64,000 nt of DNA from Drosophila persimilis (lineage: Eukaryota; Arthropoda; Insecta; Diptera; Drosophilidae): NCBI RefSeq assembly GCF_003286085.1, contig NW_020825368.1, forward strand, positions 62,001 to 126,000, written 5' to 3'. Positions within the stretch are counted from its first letter, which is position 1; every line of letters starts with the position of its first letter. The translations under genes were made by a program, and so were the position numbers. This document shows, one piece after another, positions 1-10,672 of the stretch. The notes under the pieces are model-generated. The model had not been told where the DNA came from and searched no databases. It was given only the letters and a program-made list of their open reading frames with translations.

Positions 1-198
1 TCACATCAACTTCAATAACTGTTCTTTCTCTCTCGCTCTTTAAACTTTCTGAGCAATAGCGCTCCCTGCTTAGTAGCTCTCGCTATAACCGCTTTCCCCT
101 CTGCTCTCTTTTTTTACCAATTCCGCTTTGAGCGTTGTCTGGCACATTGGACTGATACCAATTTGTTTTGCAAATAATTGTAAATAAATAATAATAAA

Positions 199-770
199 AT
201 GGAATACGCTGTGTTCTGTGCCAAAAAAACCTGTAAGAAGCAGATCACCCACGATCAGCCGAATGTCCCCTGCTGGCTCTGCGACAGCGTAGTGCACGCA
301 AAATGCGCTGGATTTTCTGGCCTCGTGAGTGATGCTATAGCCAAACGTAATGGCTTGCATTACAGTTGTGAGGCATGCCGTGCGGAGGAGAAAGACATGG
401 TATCTTTCATGAGGCAGACGCAGAGTGGCTTTAAGGAGCTGACGGTTGGTTTCAAAAACCAATACGATCGGCTCCTAGCCATGGAGGCTCAGTTGAGCGG
501 TTTAAAACTGCTGAATGAGTCTCCGAGGCGCAAAAAGGTCACTCCGCGGGATCTGCAAGTGCCAACCGTCACTCAGCCGTGAGCCGCCGAAAAACTGACT
601 CCGACCACTCCAAGTGTGCAGCAGTTGATCTCGTTTGCCACTCCAAAGGCAACGACAGCTGCTGGCGATGCAGATTCGGTAGCCGAATTGATCGCCTCGG
701 AGAATGTGCAGCCAAGTACGTCTGCAGCGGCGTGTCCGTGATGTCCGCAAGCTCGCTAGCTGTCCCGTTA
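199..770 (+). pseudogene. CR1-like ORF1, PHD-like zinc-finger protein (reduced)
   Basis: The ATG at 199 follows an A-rich stretch and starts a 127-codon frame. Residues 7-60 hold a Cys/His series (CX2C, HX2C and CX2C pairs, for example PCWLCDSVVHAKC) like the PHD-type fingers of CR1 and related insect ORF1 proteins, which bind element RNA or partners. A TGA at 580-582 ends it, but the same frame continues as a Pro/Thr/Ala-rich stretch to about 724. The RRM-like C-terminal domain seen in the relative at 27541-28250 is missing. The minus copy at 15750-16024 carries the same TGA and the same missing part, so the shortened ORF1 predates both insertions. I infer the source element already had it. 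Confidence 0.7.
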
Positions 771-870
771 GCTAGTTGTCCCCCCCAAATTTTGGCCGTT
801 GCATTTGGTGGTGAAGGAGTTTAAAGCTAAGAAGAAGAATAGGCCCCCATAACTCTTACAAATCATTCCA

Positions 871-1701
871 TTGTGCCATCCTCACCTTAAACTTCTCTTC
901 CTCAACTTCCCGTCTTGCTTCCAACTTTCCAAAAAACTAACTTCCCTTTTAGTAACGTATCAGAATGTTAGAGGCTTGCGTAGTAAGCTTAGCATTCTTT
1001 TCCGGGATAGTGTTGCATTTGCTTCCCACGTTATTGTGCTTACCGAAACCTGGTTAAAGCCGGACATTCTTAGTTTCGAGGTTTTAACAGGCCGGTACAC
1101 AACTTTTAGAAAAGACCGTTCGTCTCGACGTGCAGGAGGGGTTCTGATTCCAGTGAACTCTAACTTCGCGTCGGAACACTTCACAGTCCAAGTCCAACAG
1201 GAACTGGAATTCCTGTGTGTAAAACTGATTCTTCCCGCTTTCGCTATATTCATTACTTGCTCGTATATCCCACCTTCTTCGGATATTTCAATTTATGAGC
1301 AGTACTTGTCCGCTTTAACCGCTGTTTCTTCCTCGCTATCTGATAAAGATCGTATGATAGTTCTTGGTGACTTCAACTTGCCAGGAACTGTTTGGTCTTC
1401 GGTAAACGAGTCTAGTATCCTAGTGCCCATGTCACGACATGACTTTGGTCGATTGCTTGATCTATGCTTTGTATCGGATCCGACCATAGTGTTGTTAACC
1501 CGAGCCCTTCCGCTCACTATACCTGAAGACGCCTACCACCCTACTTACGAGGTGTCGCTAGATATAGGACCAACTGTATTGGATCGGTCAAGTAGACTAC
1601 CTGAACGTGTCCGCTGCTTTCGTAAAGCCGAGTTTGCGAAGCTTAATAACCTAATTGCGGATTTTGATTGGTCCGCTTCGTACTTGTGCCCGATGTCATA
1701 A
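871..1701 (+). pseudogene. CR1-like ORF2, endonuclease domain
   Basis: This 276-codon frame covers the N-terminal endonuclease of ORF2. Visible landmarks are YQNVRGLRSKL (about residue 31), LTETWL (about 56), RAGGVLI, CSYIPPSSD and VLGDFNLPG, matching the order of the APE-like nuclease that nicks target DNA in CR1 elements. The catalytic Glu of TETW and Asp of GDFN are present. The frame ends at a TAA (1699-1701) where the ORF should continue into the linker; the continuation lies in another frame from about 1700. Which ATG would be used is unclear; conserved similarity begins near 950. Confidence 0.75.
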
Positions 1702-3692
1702 AAGGCTAAAAACATTTTTTACAATTCTCTTGGCTCATTTTTTGATTCTTGTGTCCCGCTTTCTTGTCCGATTAGATCTGGAAAACCCCCTTGGTTTACC
1801 AAAGTTTACTCTAAAAAACTTAAAATCAAGACTTTATAAAAAATTTCAAGAAGTGGGCTCTCCTACTTCTCACTCTCGTTATGTAATAGCTCGGTCAAAC
1901 TTTTCAGTTCTTAATGCTCAATGCTATAAGAACTACCTATCTCGTTGCAGGATACGTTTTTCTCAGGACCCTAAACAGTTTTACTGCTTTGTAAACAGTA
2001 AGCGTAGAACGTCCGCACACCCATCCTCGCTATCAATTTGTAATACGTCGGCAAATAATGATCAGCCAATTGCCGATCTTTTTGCCCAGTTTTTCCAAAC
2101 CACCTATTCTGAGGAAAGCTACTCTGGTCAACCGTACCCATACGGATTACCGAAGTCGAACGGCAATTTCAGTCCCTTGTTAAATGAATATTCCCTACTT
2201 CATGATCTTCGACTAGTTAAGCCGGTGTTTTCACCGGGTCCAGACGGGGTTCCAGGTTTTGTACTCAGGTACTGCGCCGAGGCTCTGTGTGGACCATTGC
2301 TTAAACTATTCACCCTGTCCATTGACTCCTCTTGCTTCCCCCAATCTGGAAGGAATCGTTTATAATTCCTCTCCATAAAAAAGGTAGCAAGTCTGATGCA
2401 AAAAATTATAGAGGTACAGCAAAGTTATCCGCTATACCCAAATTGTTTGAGAAGGTTTTAGCTCCGCACTTGCAACATCTCTGCAAGTCACTTATATCTC
2501 CAACTCAGCATGGATTTATAAGGCGGCGATCAACCACCACGAACTTGTTAGAGTTTACCTCTTTCATTATTAAAGGCTTTCAAGGTAACTTACAGACGGA
2601 TGTTATTTACACCGACTTTAGTAAAGCATTCGACTCTGTAAACCATTCCCTTTTAGCACATAAACTTGACCTTTTAGGGTTTCCGCCCAACCTCCTGAGA
2701 TGGATTTCTAGCTATATTTGTTCTAGGTCTCAAAGAGTCCTCTTCAAAAACTCCCTCTCTTTACCAGTAAAGGTTTCTTTGGGAGTACCACAGGGCAGCC
2801 ATCTAGGCCCCTTACTCTTCACACTCTTTATCAATGACTTGCCTTCAGTATTAACATACTCTCGAGTACTTATGTATGCGGATGATGTTAAACTCTGTGT
2901 CCAGTACAAGGACATTTCATTTCATTCTCGCTTGCAATCCGATCTCAATAGCTTTCAGTCATGGTGTTGTTACACCTTAATGCCTCGAAATGCAAAGTTA
3001 TGACATTTCATCGTTCTAGCCCTTTGTTGGCTCCCTACACCCTATTTGGTTTTTCTCTTGAGAGAATTACCCTGGTGGATGATCTGGGTGTTATGTTAGA
3101 CCCCAAGTTAAAGTTTTCCGAACACATTTCTACCATGGTAAATAAGGCCATGGGCGTGTTTGGGTTTATAAAGAGGTGGTCAAAGGAATTTGACGACCCC
3201 TATATAACAAAGACTCTCTATACCTCGCTTGTTTGTCCGATCTTAGAATACGGCTCCTGTGTATGGTGCCCTCAGTACAAAGTACACCAGGGCCGTATAG
3301 AATCAGTACAGAAAAACTTTTTACTCTTTGCTCTGCGGGGCCTTAACTGGGATGCGGGTGTAAGACTCCCATCTTACTCTAGTAGACTACTATTAGTAAA
3401 CCTACCATCCTTAGTTAACCGTAGAAAAATGCTTGGTGTGATATTTATGCACAACTTGATCAGGGGTGACATCAGCCCTGATCTGTTGAGCCGCATAAAA
3501 TTCACGATTCCAATTAGACTGACTAGAAATTTTATACCGTTGTTCCTTCCACTTTGTAGATCGAATTATTCCTTGCATGAACCGTTTAGGGTCTTATGGT
3601 CGGATTATAATTCCCTCTACCATATTATATCCAACACTAATTCTCTTCCTCTTATTAAATTATTAATCCTTACACACCTTTCTATTAATTAG
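1702..3692 (+). pseudogene. CR1-like ORF2, linker and reverse transcriptase
   Basis: Three frames carry consecutive parts of one polymerase: 1702-2340 (linker, then SPGPDGVPGFVLRYCAE), 2335-3003 (fingers and palm) and 2961-3692 (thumb and C-terminus). RT motifs are clear: DFSKAFDSVNH, GVPQGSHLGPLLF and MYADDVKL, so the catalytic YADD is intact. Frameshifts near 2335 and 2965 and the upstream stop at 1701 disable it. No RNase H domain follows, as expected for CR1. The C-terminal part with DLGVMLDPKLKF is the same region kept in the separate fragment at 59020-59745. Confidence 0.85.
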
Positions 3693-3985
3693 TAACTGTA
3701 GTGGTATTTGTATTTTGATTGCATGCTTAGTTTCTTAGTAAGTTTAGTGCTAATTTTCCTCGAATGTTAGTCTCATAGCTATCTTTCTTGAATGTTCGCG
3801 TTTGGTTCGGCTACGCACCGCGCGTCATGCGGCAGCAGCCCTCGGTCGGTTGGGCGGGAGGAGGGCTGCGTTTTGCCTGGGATCCGCGCGTAACAGCCTT
3901 CTGCTTGTGTCACACGGGCCACTTGACGGTGCAGTAACTGCATCGCCTCTTGAAAGATGCAGTCATTGCATGTCAACGTCCAAAT

Positions 3986-4248
3986 AAAATTGCAGTTGGA
4001 ACCCAAGTCCCCCGAAGGGAAAGTAGCACGGCGAAACTCACAGCACAGGAGGCGAATAACCGAGGAGGGAAACCCTTTGGGTGCGGAGCTGCGAGTGCGG
4101 ACGAGGTGAACGCCGAGTCAGAGCCCCAGCTGTGGCCCAGCTGTCGGACGAGGCGGAGCGTAGTCCGCACTCGCTTATTGGCCTCCTGTGCTGTGAGTTT
4201 CGCCGTGCTACTTTCCCTTCGGGGGACTTGGGTTCCAACTGCAATTTT
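3986..4248. repeat. Long inverted repeat (foldback)
   Basis: Arms 3986-4059 and 4175-4248 are reverse complements over 74 bp with a single mismatch. An inner 12-bp pair (4091-4102 with 4163-4174, GCGAGTGCGGAC) extends the stem after a 31-base bulge on the left side, leaving a loop of about 60 bases. The segment is GC-rich beside AT-rich surroundings. No flanking target duplication and no coding potential was recognised. It lies just downstream of the CR1 frame and could be a foldback element, a hairpin-RNA source, or an insertion in the LINE 3' region. Confidence 0.85.
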
Positions 4249-5587
4249 CCACAGACTTGTGGCTCTCGCTGACCTACTTCACTCGCACTCGCTTATAAGT
4301 TCCGCAATCAATATCTGACACCGGTCTTCTGTCCTTGTTGCTGCCGTGGCTCCCTTTTTATCTCTCATTAATGATGTTGCTTAAGAAAAGTTTTGGATTA
4401 ACTTTAAATTTCTTTGACCACTAAGTATTTTGAATAAGAATCGATACAGGTTATAATTGTCAGGTTTTGGGCATAGTATTCTCTTGTTGGAATGGGAGCT
4501 TCCCCTATTTGAACTTTTACACGATGTCTATAATATTTGTTTTTGTTACCGATCTCACAATTTTTATATACACTTTTAGTTTTTTGTGTCGGTTAATAAA
4601 ACTTAGATATTTGTTTGTAGTTCCTTTTTATTTGTAGCATATAGTGGCTCGGATTTACTTAAAGTCGTAAGTAAGCTCGTAATCTAGTGTCAGTTTCGAT
4701 TCCACCCCCGCGTACATACTCGCACATAATTATGCAGTGTGTGCCATCTTTTAGTAGGGTATGGAAACATTGAATATGGCAAATGCAGAAAAAAACAGGG
4801 CAATTTGTAATTGCTAATAAAGGTGGCCACTTAATTGATATTGTTTTCAAAACATAGTCTAAATATATTGTAAAGAACCAAACCAGATAAAAATACCTCA
4901 CTTATAGAAATCGGTTGTTTTTTTTAAAGAGTATTCGATGTTTCCATACCGTAAAATACACTGAATCATATACTTTTCTTGGAACAACTACACCCTGACG
5001 TTTTTCCTTTCAACACCTTCCGAATCGTCGATGGATAGCAGCTCCTGCGACTCGCCCCCCTACAAACAAATCCAATTCGATGGTTCACGGGCTGCCATAG
5101 TTTCATTCGCTAAATTTCGTATCCTTCTTGAAATACGGCTTTTTCGGTTAAAAATTTGATCTTCTTGGTCACGGCATTTTTAAGATGAATTAAAAAGAAC
5201 AGAAATTACTTTTATAATTAAAAAAAATAAAAATAAAATCACGTATAATTATTAAATGCACAAACGTTTCTATTTTGATTCAAAATAAATTCCAAACAAT
5301 TTTAAGAACTTGTAGATATTTTCGTATCTGAGTCGACCCGAACAATGATTTCATGTTTCGAAAAAACACAGCCAAGCCGGTATCTGTGACAGAAAGTCCG
5401 CCCCGATGACGTTTATGTCTTGTTACATGGGAACGCGGTCGAACGGGTATAAATAAGGTCGAAGTATCCTACAGCAGTCTCCTGAATCTAAGCTACCTCC
5501 CCACCAATTTTCAGCCAAATCGGTTCAGCCGTTCTTGAGTTATATTGTATATGGTCTAACTAACACGAATTTCTTTTAGATATATTT
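4249..5587. other. No gene recognised
   Basis: AT-rich sequence without a supported reading frame. It has AATAAA near 4595 that could be a poly(A) signal of the upstream LINE if its 3' region continues past the foldback. The stretch around 5500-5580 (a motif with AAATCGGTTCAGCCGTTC) resembles wording common in Drosophila Helitron-type repeats, but I cannot set edges. Confidence 0.4.
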
Positions 5588-5740
5588 CTAATATATAAAA
5601 TTCTCGTGCCACCAATTTTGTTGCTGAACTCCTCCGAAATTTCTCGACCGATTTTCGTGTAATTTTGTGTGCTTATCGGTTAGGTCTGCGCATCGGCCAA
5701 CGCATCGTGGGAAGCGCCTATCGCCATCTGGAATTGTAGC
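5588..5740 (+). mobile_element. Helentron-type 5' end fragment
   Basis: The sequence CTAATATATAAAATTCTC followed by an ACTCCTCCGAAAT stretch and TGTGTGCTTATCGGTTAGG is shared with 16185-16275 and matches the 5' terminal style of Drosophila Helitron/Helentron elements as I know them. No Rep or helicase coding follows here; 5741-6117 shows no supported gene. Confidence 0.45.
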
Positions 5741-6117
5741 ACCTGTAAAACCCAGAAAATTGTTACTACCATTACCATGGCAATCTCGCCAGTTTGAGCC
5801 AATAAAGCTAAATGTAAATGTGGCGAAAAATATTAAATTGAATAAAACTTTTTCATACACATATGAAATCCCAGTAGGCTTAAACAAAAATTCGGTCCTG
5901 GGGTTTGAATATTCAGCCAGGCTCCGTTTTTCACATTCACAAAAGGCATTTTATACAGCGCAACAAACAAAACAAAAAAAGGAAAAAAATATATGACTTA
6001 TTGATGCATTAACATAAACTTGACACCTATATCGGGGTAATTTAAGTTGTGCTGTCTTTATAAATAATCTTATTTTAATCCAACCTCAAATTTGGCTGGG
6101 AAAAAATTGGCCAGGGC

Positions 6118-6151
6118 AACAACAATTTTCGTTCTGGTGCAAACAGCTGAC
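6118..6151 (+). repeat. Harbinger left terminal inverted repeat
   Basis: Pairs imperfectly with the reverse complement of 10673-10709; shared core is TCTGG, then AAACAGCTGAC. Outer limit and a 3-bp target duplication could not be fixed by eye. Confidence 0.6.
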
Positions 6152-6429
6152 GCAGTCCGATTTGGTTATCGGAACTTTGGAAAGAAAGAAATTTTGGCGC
6201 ATAACATGGATGAGTTAAGCTGTTTTCCGCCCCATTTAATTCAGACTTCAAAATGTAAGTGCAGAAAATTAATTTTTTATTTTAAAATTTCCGCTTTGTT
6301 CTTTATATCCATATATATTGCGCCGCTCTCAATGCTGTTGGGCCGCCAATCAAGGACACATTGAGTTGGAAAAAGGTATGTTCTGCACAAAAAAAGGAGC
6401 ACAATTCTACAATTTCAGATTAGGGCAGA

Positions 6430-6714
6430 TTGCCCAAGGAGGTCGACACTGGGGTTAAATGCGGGTTGGAAGACCCCATTGAGGAGGAACCCGCAGAGAA
6501 GGAGGAGCCCATGCCAAAGCGCAGTCGAACTAGACCAGCGCCGATCATGGACCTCAACGATATCTGCGCTGCTCCGCTGAATGAAATGTCTACAATGTTC
6601 ATCGAAACTTCGGAACATTTCGAAAGAATGGCAGCGTTAGAGAAGGAGAAGCTCGAGGACCAAAAGGCGCTTTTAGACAAAATTAGCGAAGTTTTTGAAA
6701 CATTTTCGAAATAG
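6430..6714 (+). CDS. Harbinger MYB-like accessory protein, C-terminal part
   Basis: A 94-codon frame with an acidic patch (EEEPAEKEEPMPKRSRTRP), then a charged helix-forming end with MAALEKEKLEDQKALLDKI and EVFETFSK before TAG at 6712-6714. Similar tails occur in the MYB/SANT-like proteins that Harbinger elements encode, which help the transposase reach the nucleus and bind the element ends. The N-terminal SANT-like part is not recognisable; only a weak frame at 6092-6364 lies upstream, so the gene is probably truncated or split by an intron. The assignment rests mainly on position opposite a Harbinger transposase within shared inverted repeats. Confidence 0.5.
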   Translation: MPKEVDTGVKCGLEDPIEEEPAEKEEPMPKRSRTRPAPIMDLNDICAAPLNEMSTMFIETSEHFERMAALEKEKLEDQKALLDKISEVFETFSK

Positions 6715-6812
6715 TTAGCTTCCTACTTTTAGTTTATTGTGAAACATAGCTTTATTTGATATAAAAAATATCGAATGGTACAAAGAAGAAAACATATGAA
6801 CCATTTTTAATT

Positions 6813-6985
6813 TTAATGAGGAATGTCACGAGCTATTTCATCGCGTAATATCATCAATTATTTTCAGTATCGTCAAATTCATTTTCAGTGTCTAGAGGGT
6901 CGTCAAATCGAACATCCTCCTCGATTAAGACATTACGACTTCTACAAATATTGTGCAGGGCACAGCATATATTTATAACCTAGCT
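6813..6985 (-). pseudogene. Harbinger transposase, C-terminal fragment
   Basis: Reading the minus strand, YICCALHNIC appears next to the LINE junction, followed by acidic EENDVRF-type residues and, in a second frame, ILRDEIARDIPH before TAA (6813-6815). The ALHNI motif is a hallmark of the last part of PIF/Harbinger DDE transposases. A frameshift lies between the two motifs. This is the 3' part of the gene whose 5' part lies at 9958-10555. Confidence 0.7.
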
Positions 6986-7019
6986 TTGTTGCATGTGCAG
7001 CTGCCAGGCAATGACCTGT

Positions 7020-8018
7020 TAGTATTCCCACTAACAATCTACAATCTACAATCTACGTGGTAGGTATAGTAGGTAGTGGCTAAGTTTCTCAGTGCGTTCC
7101 TTGCACAATATTTTCGAGGTTCTGCAGGTGGTGGTCCTCCACCTGATTTCGTTTTGTGATCTAGCCTGCTTCTCTAGATCGCTTTGCAGCGTTCTAAGGG
7201 AGATTGCTGGGTGTATATTATCCGCTTCTAGGCGACTTGTTATTGCGGTTGTGGCCACGTTGTTGAATGCTCCGGAGATGTCAACAAATGCTCCCAGTGC
7301 ACACTTTTTATTGTGAAGGGCACTCTCGAGGCGAGTGTAGTTCCGTTTCCACTGATTTCCCTTTGGTGTAGGCGTGTTGGTTTGTTGACATCAGTCCCCC
7401 TACCGCATTCCTGATGTGTAAACCCAACAGCTTTTCTAGTGTTTCTAGTATAAAGGAGGTAAGGCTTATCCGTCTGTAATCCCTGGGACTCACGTGGTTG
7501 CACTTTTCTGCCTTTGGGAGAAAGACAACTCTGGATGTTCTCCATTGGATAGGGATATAGCCCGTACTAAGGCATGCTGAGTATATTGTGAAGAGCCATG
7601 GGGTGATAACCTCTTTGGTCAACTGCATCCTGGCTGGGAATATCCCGTCCAGTCGTGGTGCTTTTATGCCCGGAAGTAGTCTATGGCCCAGTGGATTCTC
7701 TTAGTGGTCAACAGACATGTTGGGGAGCGCTGTTTCTCGGTCGCTAGGTCCTGATGCTCCTTGGCGTCAGTGACCTCGGTGCATCCAGGGAAGTGCGCCT
7801 CCATTAGTGCTGTTAGGGCTTCTTTACTGCCCTCTGTCCACTGTCCGTTGTCTAGTTTTCGTTGGCTCTGTACTGTGGGCTGCTTTGAAAGCAGCTTCCG
7901 GAGCCTAGCGGCTTCGGGCAGCGAGTTCCTTTGTGCCTTACGTATATCCTTCTTGTAGCTCCTAAGTAGGATTTTATATTCCTCATTGACAATCTCTTCG
8001 TTCGCTTGTTTGGCGATC
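7020..8018 (-). pseudogene. LOA-type ORF2, RT fused to RNase H end
   Basis: From 8018 downward: linker (SKQPTVQSQRKLDNGQ, LMEAHFPGCT), then the RT N-terminus IPIQWRTSRVVFLPKAEKC (7590-7530) and motif A as FVDISGAFNNV (about 7300-7265), in at least three frames. Directly after motif A, still in frame, come SLRTLQSDLEKQ and SHYLLYLPRRL, which in the intact relative at 61811-63498 lie at the end of RNase H. So the catalytic YADD palm and most of RNase H are deleted. Three near-identical 9-base copies of CAATCTA at 7036-7059 mark a further small duplication. Confidence 0.7.
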
Positions 8019-8915
8019 TTAAAGGATTTTTTTGAGGTTGTTCCTTTGGAGATAGTGATCTGGGTTCCACCAGAGTGGCTTGGACCTCTTCTTTGTTCTC
8101 GAGGGATTGCACAATGCGTGGTAGGCGCTCAGTAACTCGTTGGATAGGGTCTTTAGGGACTTCTCTATATCCTCCGCATATTTCACTGAGCCCGAATTCG
8201 CGAGCTTCGAAGTAACTGTCTTTTTAAACTTTACCCAGTTTGTGTTCCGGGGGTTTCTATAGACTGTTATCTTCGAAGAGTGTTCAAATTCGCACTTGAA
8301 CTGAATGTACTTATGGTCTGAGAAGGATGGTCTTTTGAGGACTCTCCAGTCAGATATCAAAGTACTCTTTCCCGTGACTAAAGGTAAGTTTTGTACGTTT
8401 GACGAGGTGGGACCTACGAAGGTGTGTTCCGCCCCCATGTTTGCTACATCTAAGTTAGTGGATAGGATAAAGTCTAGGAGTGACTCACATCTATCCTTGA
8501 TGTCGGGGCTACCCCACACATTGTGATGGGGATTGGCGTCTGTGCCAATGAGTAGTTGGAGATTTTTGGAGCCGGCTTCCGTCACCAGACTCCTAAGTTC
8601 TTCCGGTGGAGCGGGCCTGTCGTGTGCCATGTAGCAGGAAGCTGCCATAAGGCGCTTTTCCTCGCTCTCCAGCGCAAGACCCTGGGCGGCCTCCACTATG
8701 GTCTCGAGACCTAGGTTATTTTTGACCTCGCCTGCCTGGAGGGTGTGCGCATCTTTGTCCTCGGGGTGGCGCTTTTTCAACCGTAGGTACACGCCACCTA
8801 CGCCCCACGCCATCTTCCCGAGCTTGGAATACAAGATATCCTCTGCCTCCATGCTAATATGGAGGATAACATGCTGGCCCCCCTCGTTGGGTAGTGGGCT
8901 ACTCGCATACAACAC
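8019..8915 (-). pseudogene. LOA-type ORF1-endonuclease fusion
   Basis: A continuous 298-codon frame. Residues 1-75 match the C-terminus of ORF1 (GGQHVILHISMEAEDILY, LKKRHPEDKDAHTLQAGEV); from about residue 79 it is the endonuclease of ORF2 (RLMAASCYMAHDRPAPPEEL, LLIGTDANPHHNVWGS, SFSDHKYIQF). In the copy at 25645-27540 these two parts are separated by the ORF1 end, the ORF2 start and the first endonuclease motifs. The deletion thus made an in-frame fusion lacking the N-terminal half of the nuclease. It is open across the junction but has no intact partner downstream. Confidence 0.75.
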
Positions 8916-9773
8916 CTTTCAGTCAGCCGTTGGCAAGTCCGGATTTTGCATCTGCAGCAGTTTCAGTGCTCGCTCCCCTGGACAGCAATGGGAAAGAGCA
9001 CCCTCGCCTTTGGTATGGACGGGATCAACTCCCTGTCTACCACCTCCAGCTTGGCCCCCTCCCACAGAGCTTCCAGTGAGGGCACCTTCTGCACCAGCCA
9101 CTGCCGCGTTGGGCCGTCATTGCATTTGAGGATCTTGATCCCGTTCAGCCATCCCGCTCCATGGCCTTCTGTCTCGGCTTCCTTGCCTACGGCTGGCCAA
9201 CATCTACACCTTGTTGGCGAATCCACCCTTTTGTTGCCTTCATCTGGGGCAACTGCGCGTAGTGTTCGCGGCCCTCCTGTACCCGTTGCTCAGCCCAGGC
9301 TAGCTTGGATTTCTCCTCTTGGGAGATATCCGCCTTGCCCTGGAGCCGGCACAGTAACTTGAGGGCCGCCTTATACTGAGCTTTTGCCTTCATCCTCTCC
9401 CTAGAACGCTTCGGCCTTTCCCTACGCAGGGAGCTGGTACCTGATTCCGGCGAGCGGAGAAGGCTCTTCTCTTCTTTCTTGCTAATGGATAGCACGCTCT
9501 CCGGGTCCGAGACTGTGTCGATAGCGGCACCCGCGCGGCTCACCCTGCAATGCGTCGTTTTTGTGGCAGTAGTATTACAACTGACATGGCCTGTTCCGCC
9601 ATGCCCGAGGTGTGACCGCTGGCGACACGCAGAGAGGATTGCTCCTCCCCGTGCCCGCCGGTGGTAGCAGTCACGCTTTCCACCGACATTTGGGTTGACA
9701 TCCTAACCCGTGTTTGCCCCTTTCCAGCCTCCATGTTTGGCCCATACTGGTTAATATTTTTCGGGGGGACCAC
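8916..9773 (-). pseudogene. LOA-type ORF1, N-terminal region
   Basis: Three frames on minus carry ORF1: 9773-9540 (starts MVPPKNINQYG after the leader), 9543-9187 (Ser/Arg-rich, then LLCRLQGKADISQEEKSK and LAWAEQRVQEGREHY, likely coiled coil), and 9226-8963 (GWLNGIKILKCND, SLEALWEGAKLE, IPKARVLFPIAV). The last two motifs recur at 25800-25960 on plus and the coiled-coil motif at 58540-58743 on minus, giving the family link. At least two frameshifts break it. The role is presumably RNA binding as for other LINE ORF1 proteins. Confidence 0.65.
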
Positions 9774-9957
9774 CCCCTAGCGTTTTATGCCTGGCCGCCA
9801 GGCACCTCTAGCCATGGCCTTGGTTCAGTTCCCCCGACTTTCGATCGGGAAGACGATGGACCATTGCCTTAGCTAGACACTGCATTATACCGGACAGGGT
9901 AAGCGACAGTGCATTACCCTCGCCCGGGATAATGCAGTGTCTATTGCCCAGCCGGCA

Positions 9958-10555
9958 CCCTCGTGGAGGGCTCAGCTAGATATTCCCTAGCAGGGGAGTG
10001 ATTCCAAATAAAATAGTCATGGCAGGAACCAGGGTGCGTGGCATCAATAGCAATTATCTCCATGTTGTAGTTACACACCTCCATGGCATTCATGCTATAA
10101 AATCCTTTCCTATTATACAGGCTTTAGTATTCTGATGTAAGTTCCATCCACACAGGCGACAATTCGAGGCAATTTAAATTTCCGATAGAAATATTCAGTT
10201 GACTGTTGCAATTGATGATTATTCATCTGCAACGAAATGAACTCAACGCATAACAGCCTGTCCATCAGCGAAATAAGTTTGTGGAGAATCTTTCCAAATG
10301 TACTGGGACCAATGTTTATATGGTGGTCTTTGGCAACTGCCCACTGGTAGCAGCCAGTGGCGAGATATCGCATTACTGAAGCCAAATGCGCAGAGGGAGA
10401 TAACTTCCTGGTAACACACAAGTGGGGTTGAACTTTCTCCAAAATCATTTTGAAAGTTTGTTTGTCGATCCGAAATGCATTCACTCATCTGAAAGCTTGA
10501 CCATTAGCAATTTAATTTTGAATTAGCATGCTGTTACTCACAGTTCGTCAGACAT
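9958..10555 (-). pseudogene. Harbinger transposase, N-terminal and central part
   Basis: The main frame (10484 to 10113) has FRIDKQTFKMIL, LASVMRYLATGCYQ, GPSTFGKILHKL and RIVACVDGTYIRI, the last being the first catalytic Asp region of the DDE domain. A one-base shift then leads to YNRKGFYSMNAMEV and IIAIDATHPGSCHDYF (about 10120-10000), the second catalytic Asp region. A short intron is possible at 10489-10541 (GTGAGT donor, TTTCAG acceptor on minus) with ATG at 10553-10555, but then a TGA follows directly. The gene stops at the LINE junction near 9957; the block up to the ALHNI motif is lost. Confidence 0.75.
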
Positions 10556-10672
10556 GTTAAACACAGAAGTTTTGCATCTAAGCTGTTTAGATCTTCTTAG
10601 ATCACGTAATTTCTGCCGTCGTTTTGCTTAAAAAGGCATTTTAATCATGCAGTATTTCTACAAAGCAGCCAG

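Larger units (their letters stand above)
1..3790 (+). mobile_element. CR1-like non-LTR retrotransposon, copy A
   Basis: A LINE in sense orientation with leader (1-198), a zinc-finger ORF1 (from 199), and an ORF2 with an APE-type endonuclease and a reverse transcriptase. The motifs YQNVRGLRSKL, LTETWL, DFSKAFDSVNH and YADD, and the lack of an RNase H domain, fit the CR1 group. The copy is dead: ORF2 is spread over at least three frames. It is closely related to the minus-strand copy at 11914-16060, which shares its ORF1 stop and the same ORF1 structure. The 5' end may lie outside the window. The 3' end is not defined; the reading frame stops at 3692 and about 100 bases of AT-rich sequence follow. 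Confidence 0.85.
6986..9957 (-). mobile_element. LOA-type LINE, internally deleted copy
   Basis: A minus-strand LINE running from the ORF1 leader (near 9957) to the end of ORF2 (near 6986). Two internal deletions fuse ORF1 to the endonuclease (8019-8915) and RT motif A to the end of RNase H (about 7200-7260). The 3' end is cut in the Cys/His region (after HATKLG), where other copies such as 28613-29107 continue for some 300 bases. The element therefore did not end here by target-primed insertion; a later deletion took its tail and part of the Harbinger gene. LOA assignment is from the similarity of all parts to 25645-27540 and 61815-63498 and from the RNase H domain. Confidence 0.75.

Noticed and set aside
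3779..4318. Short frames in the foldback region
   Set aside because: They read the same inverted sequence on both strands; composition and the inverted repeat explain them.
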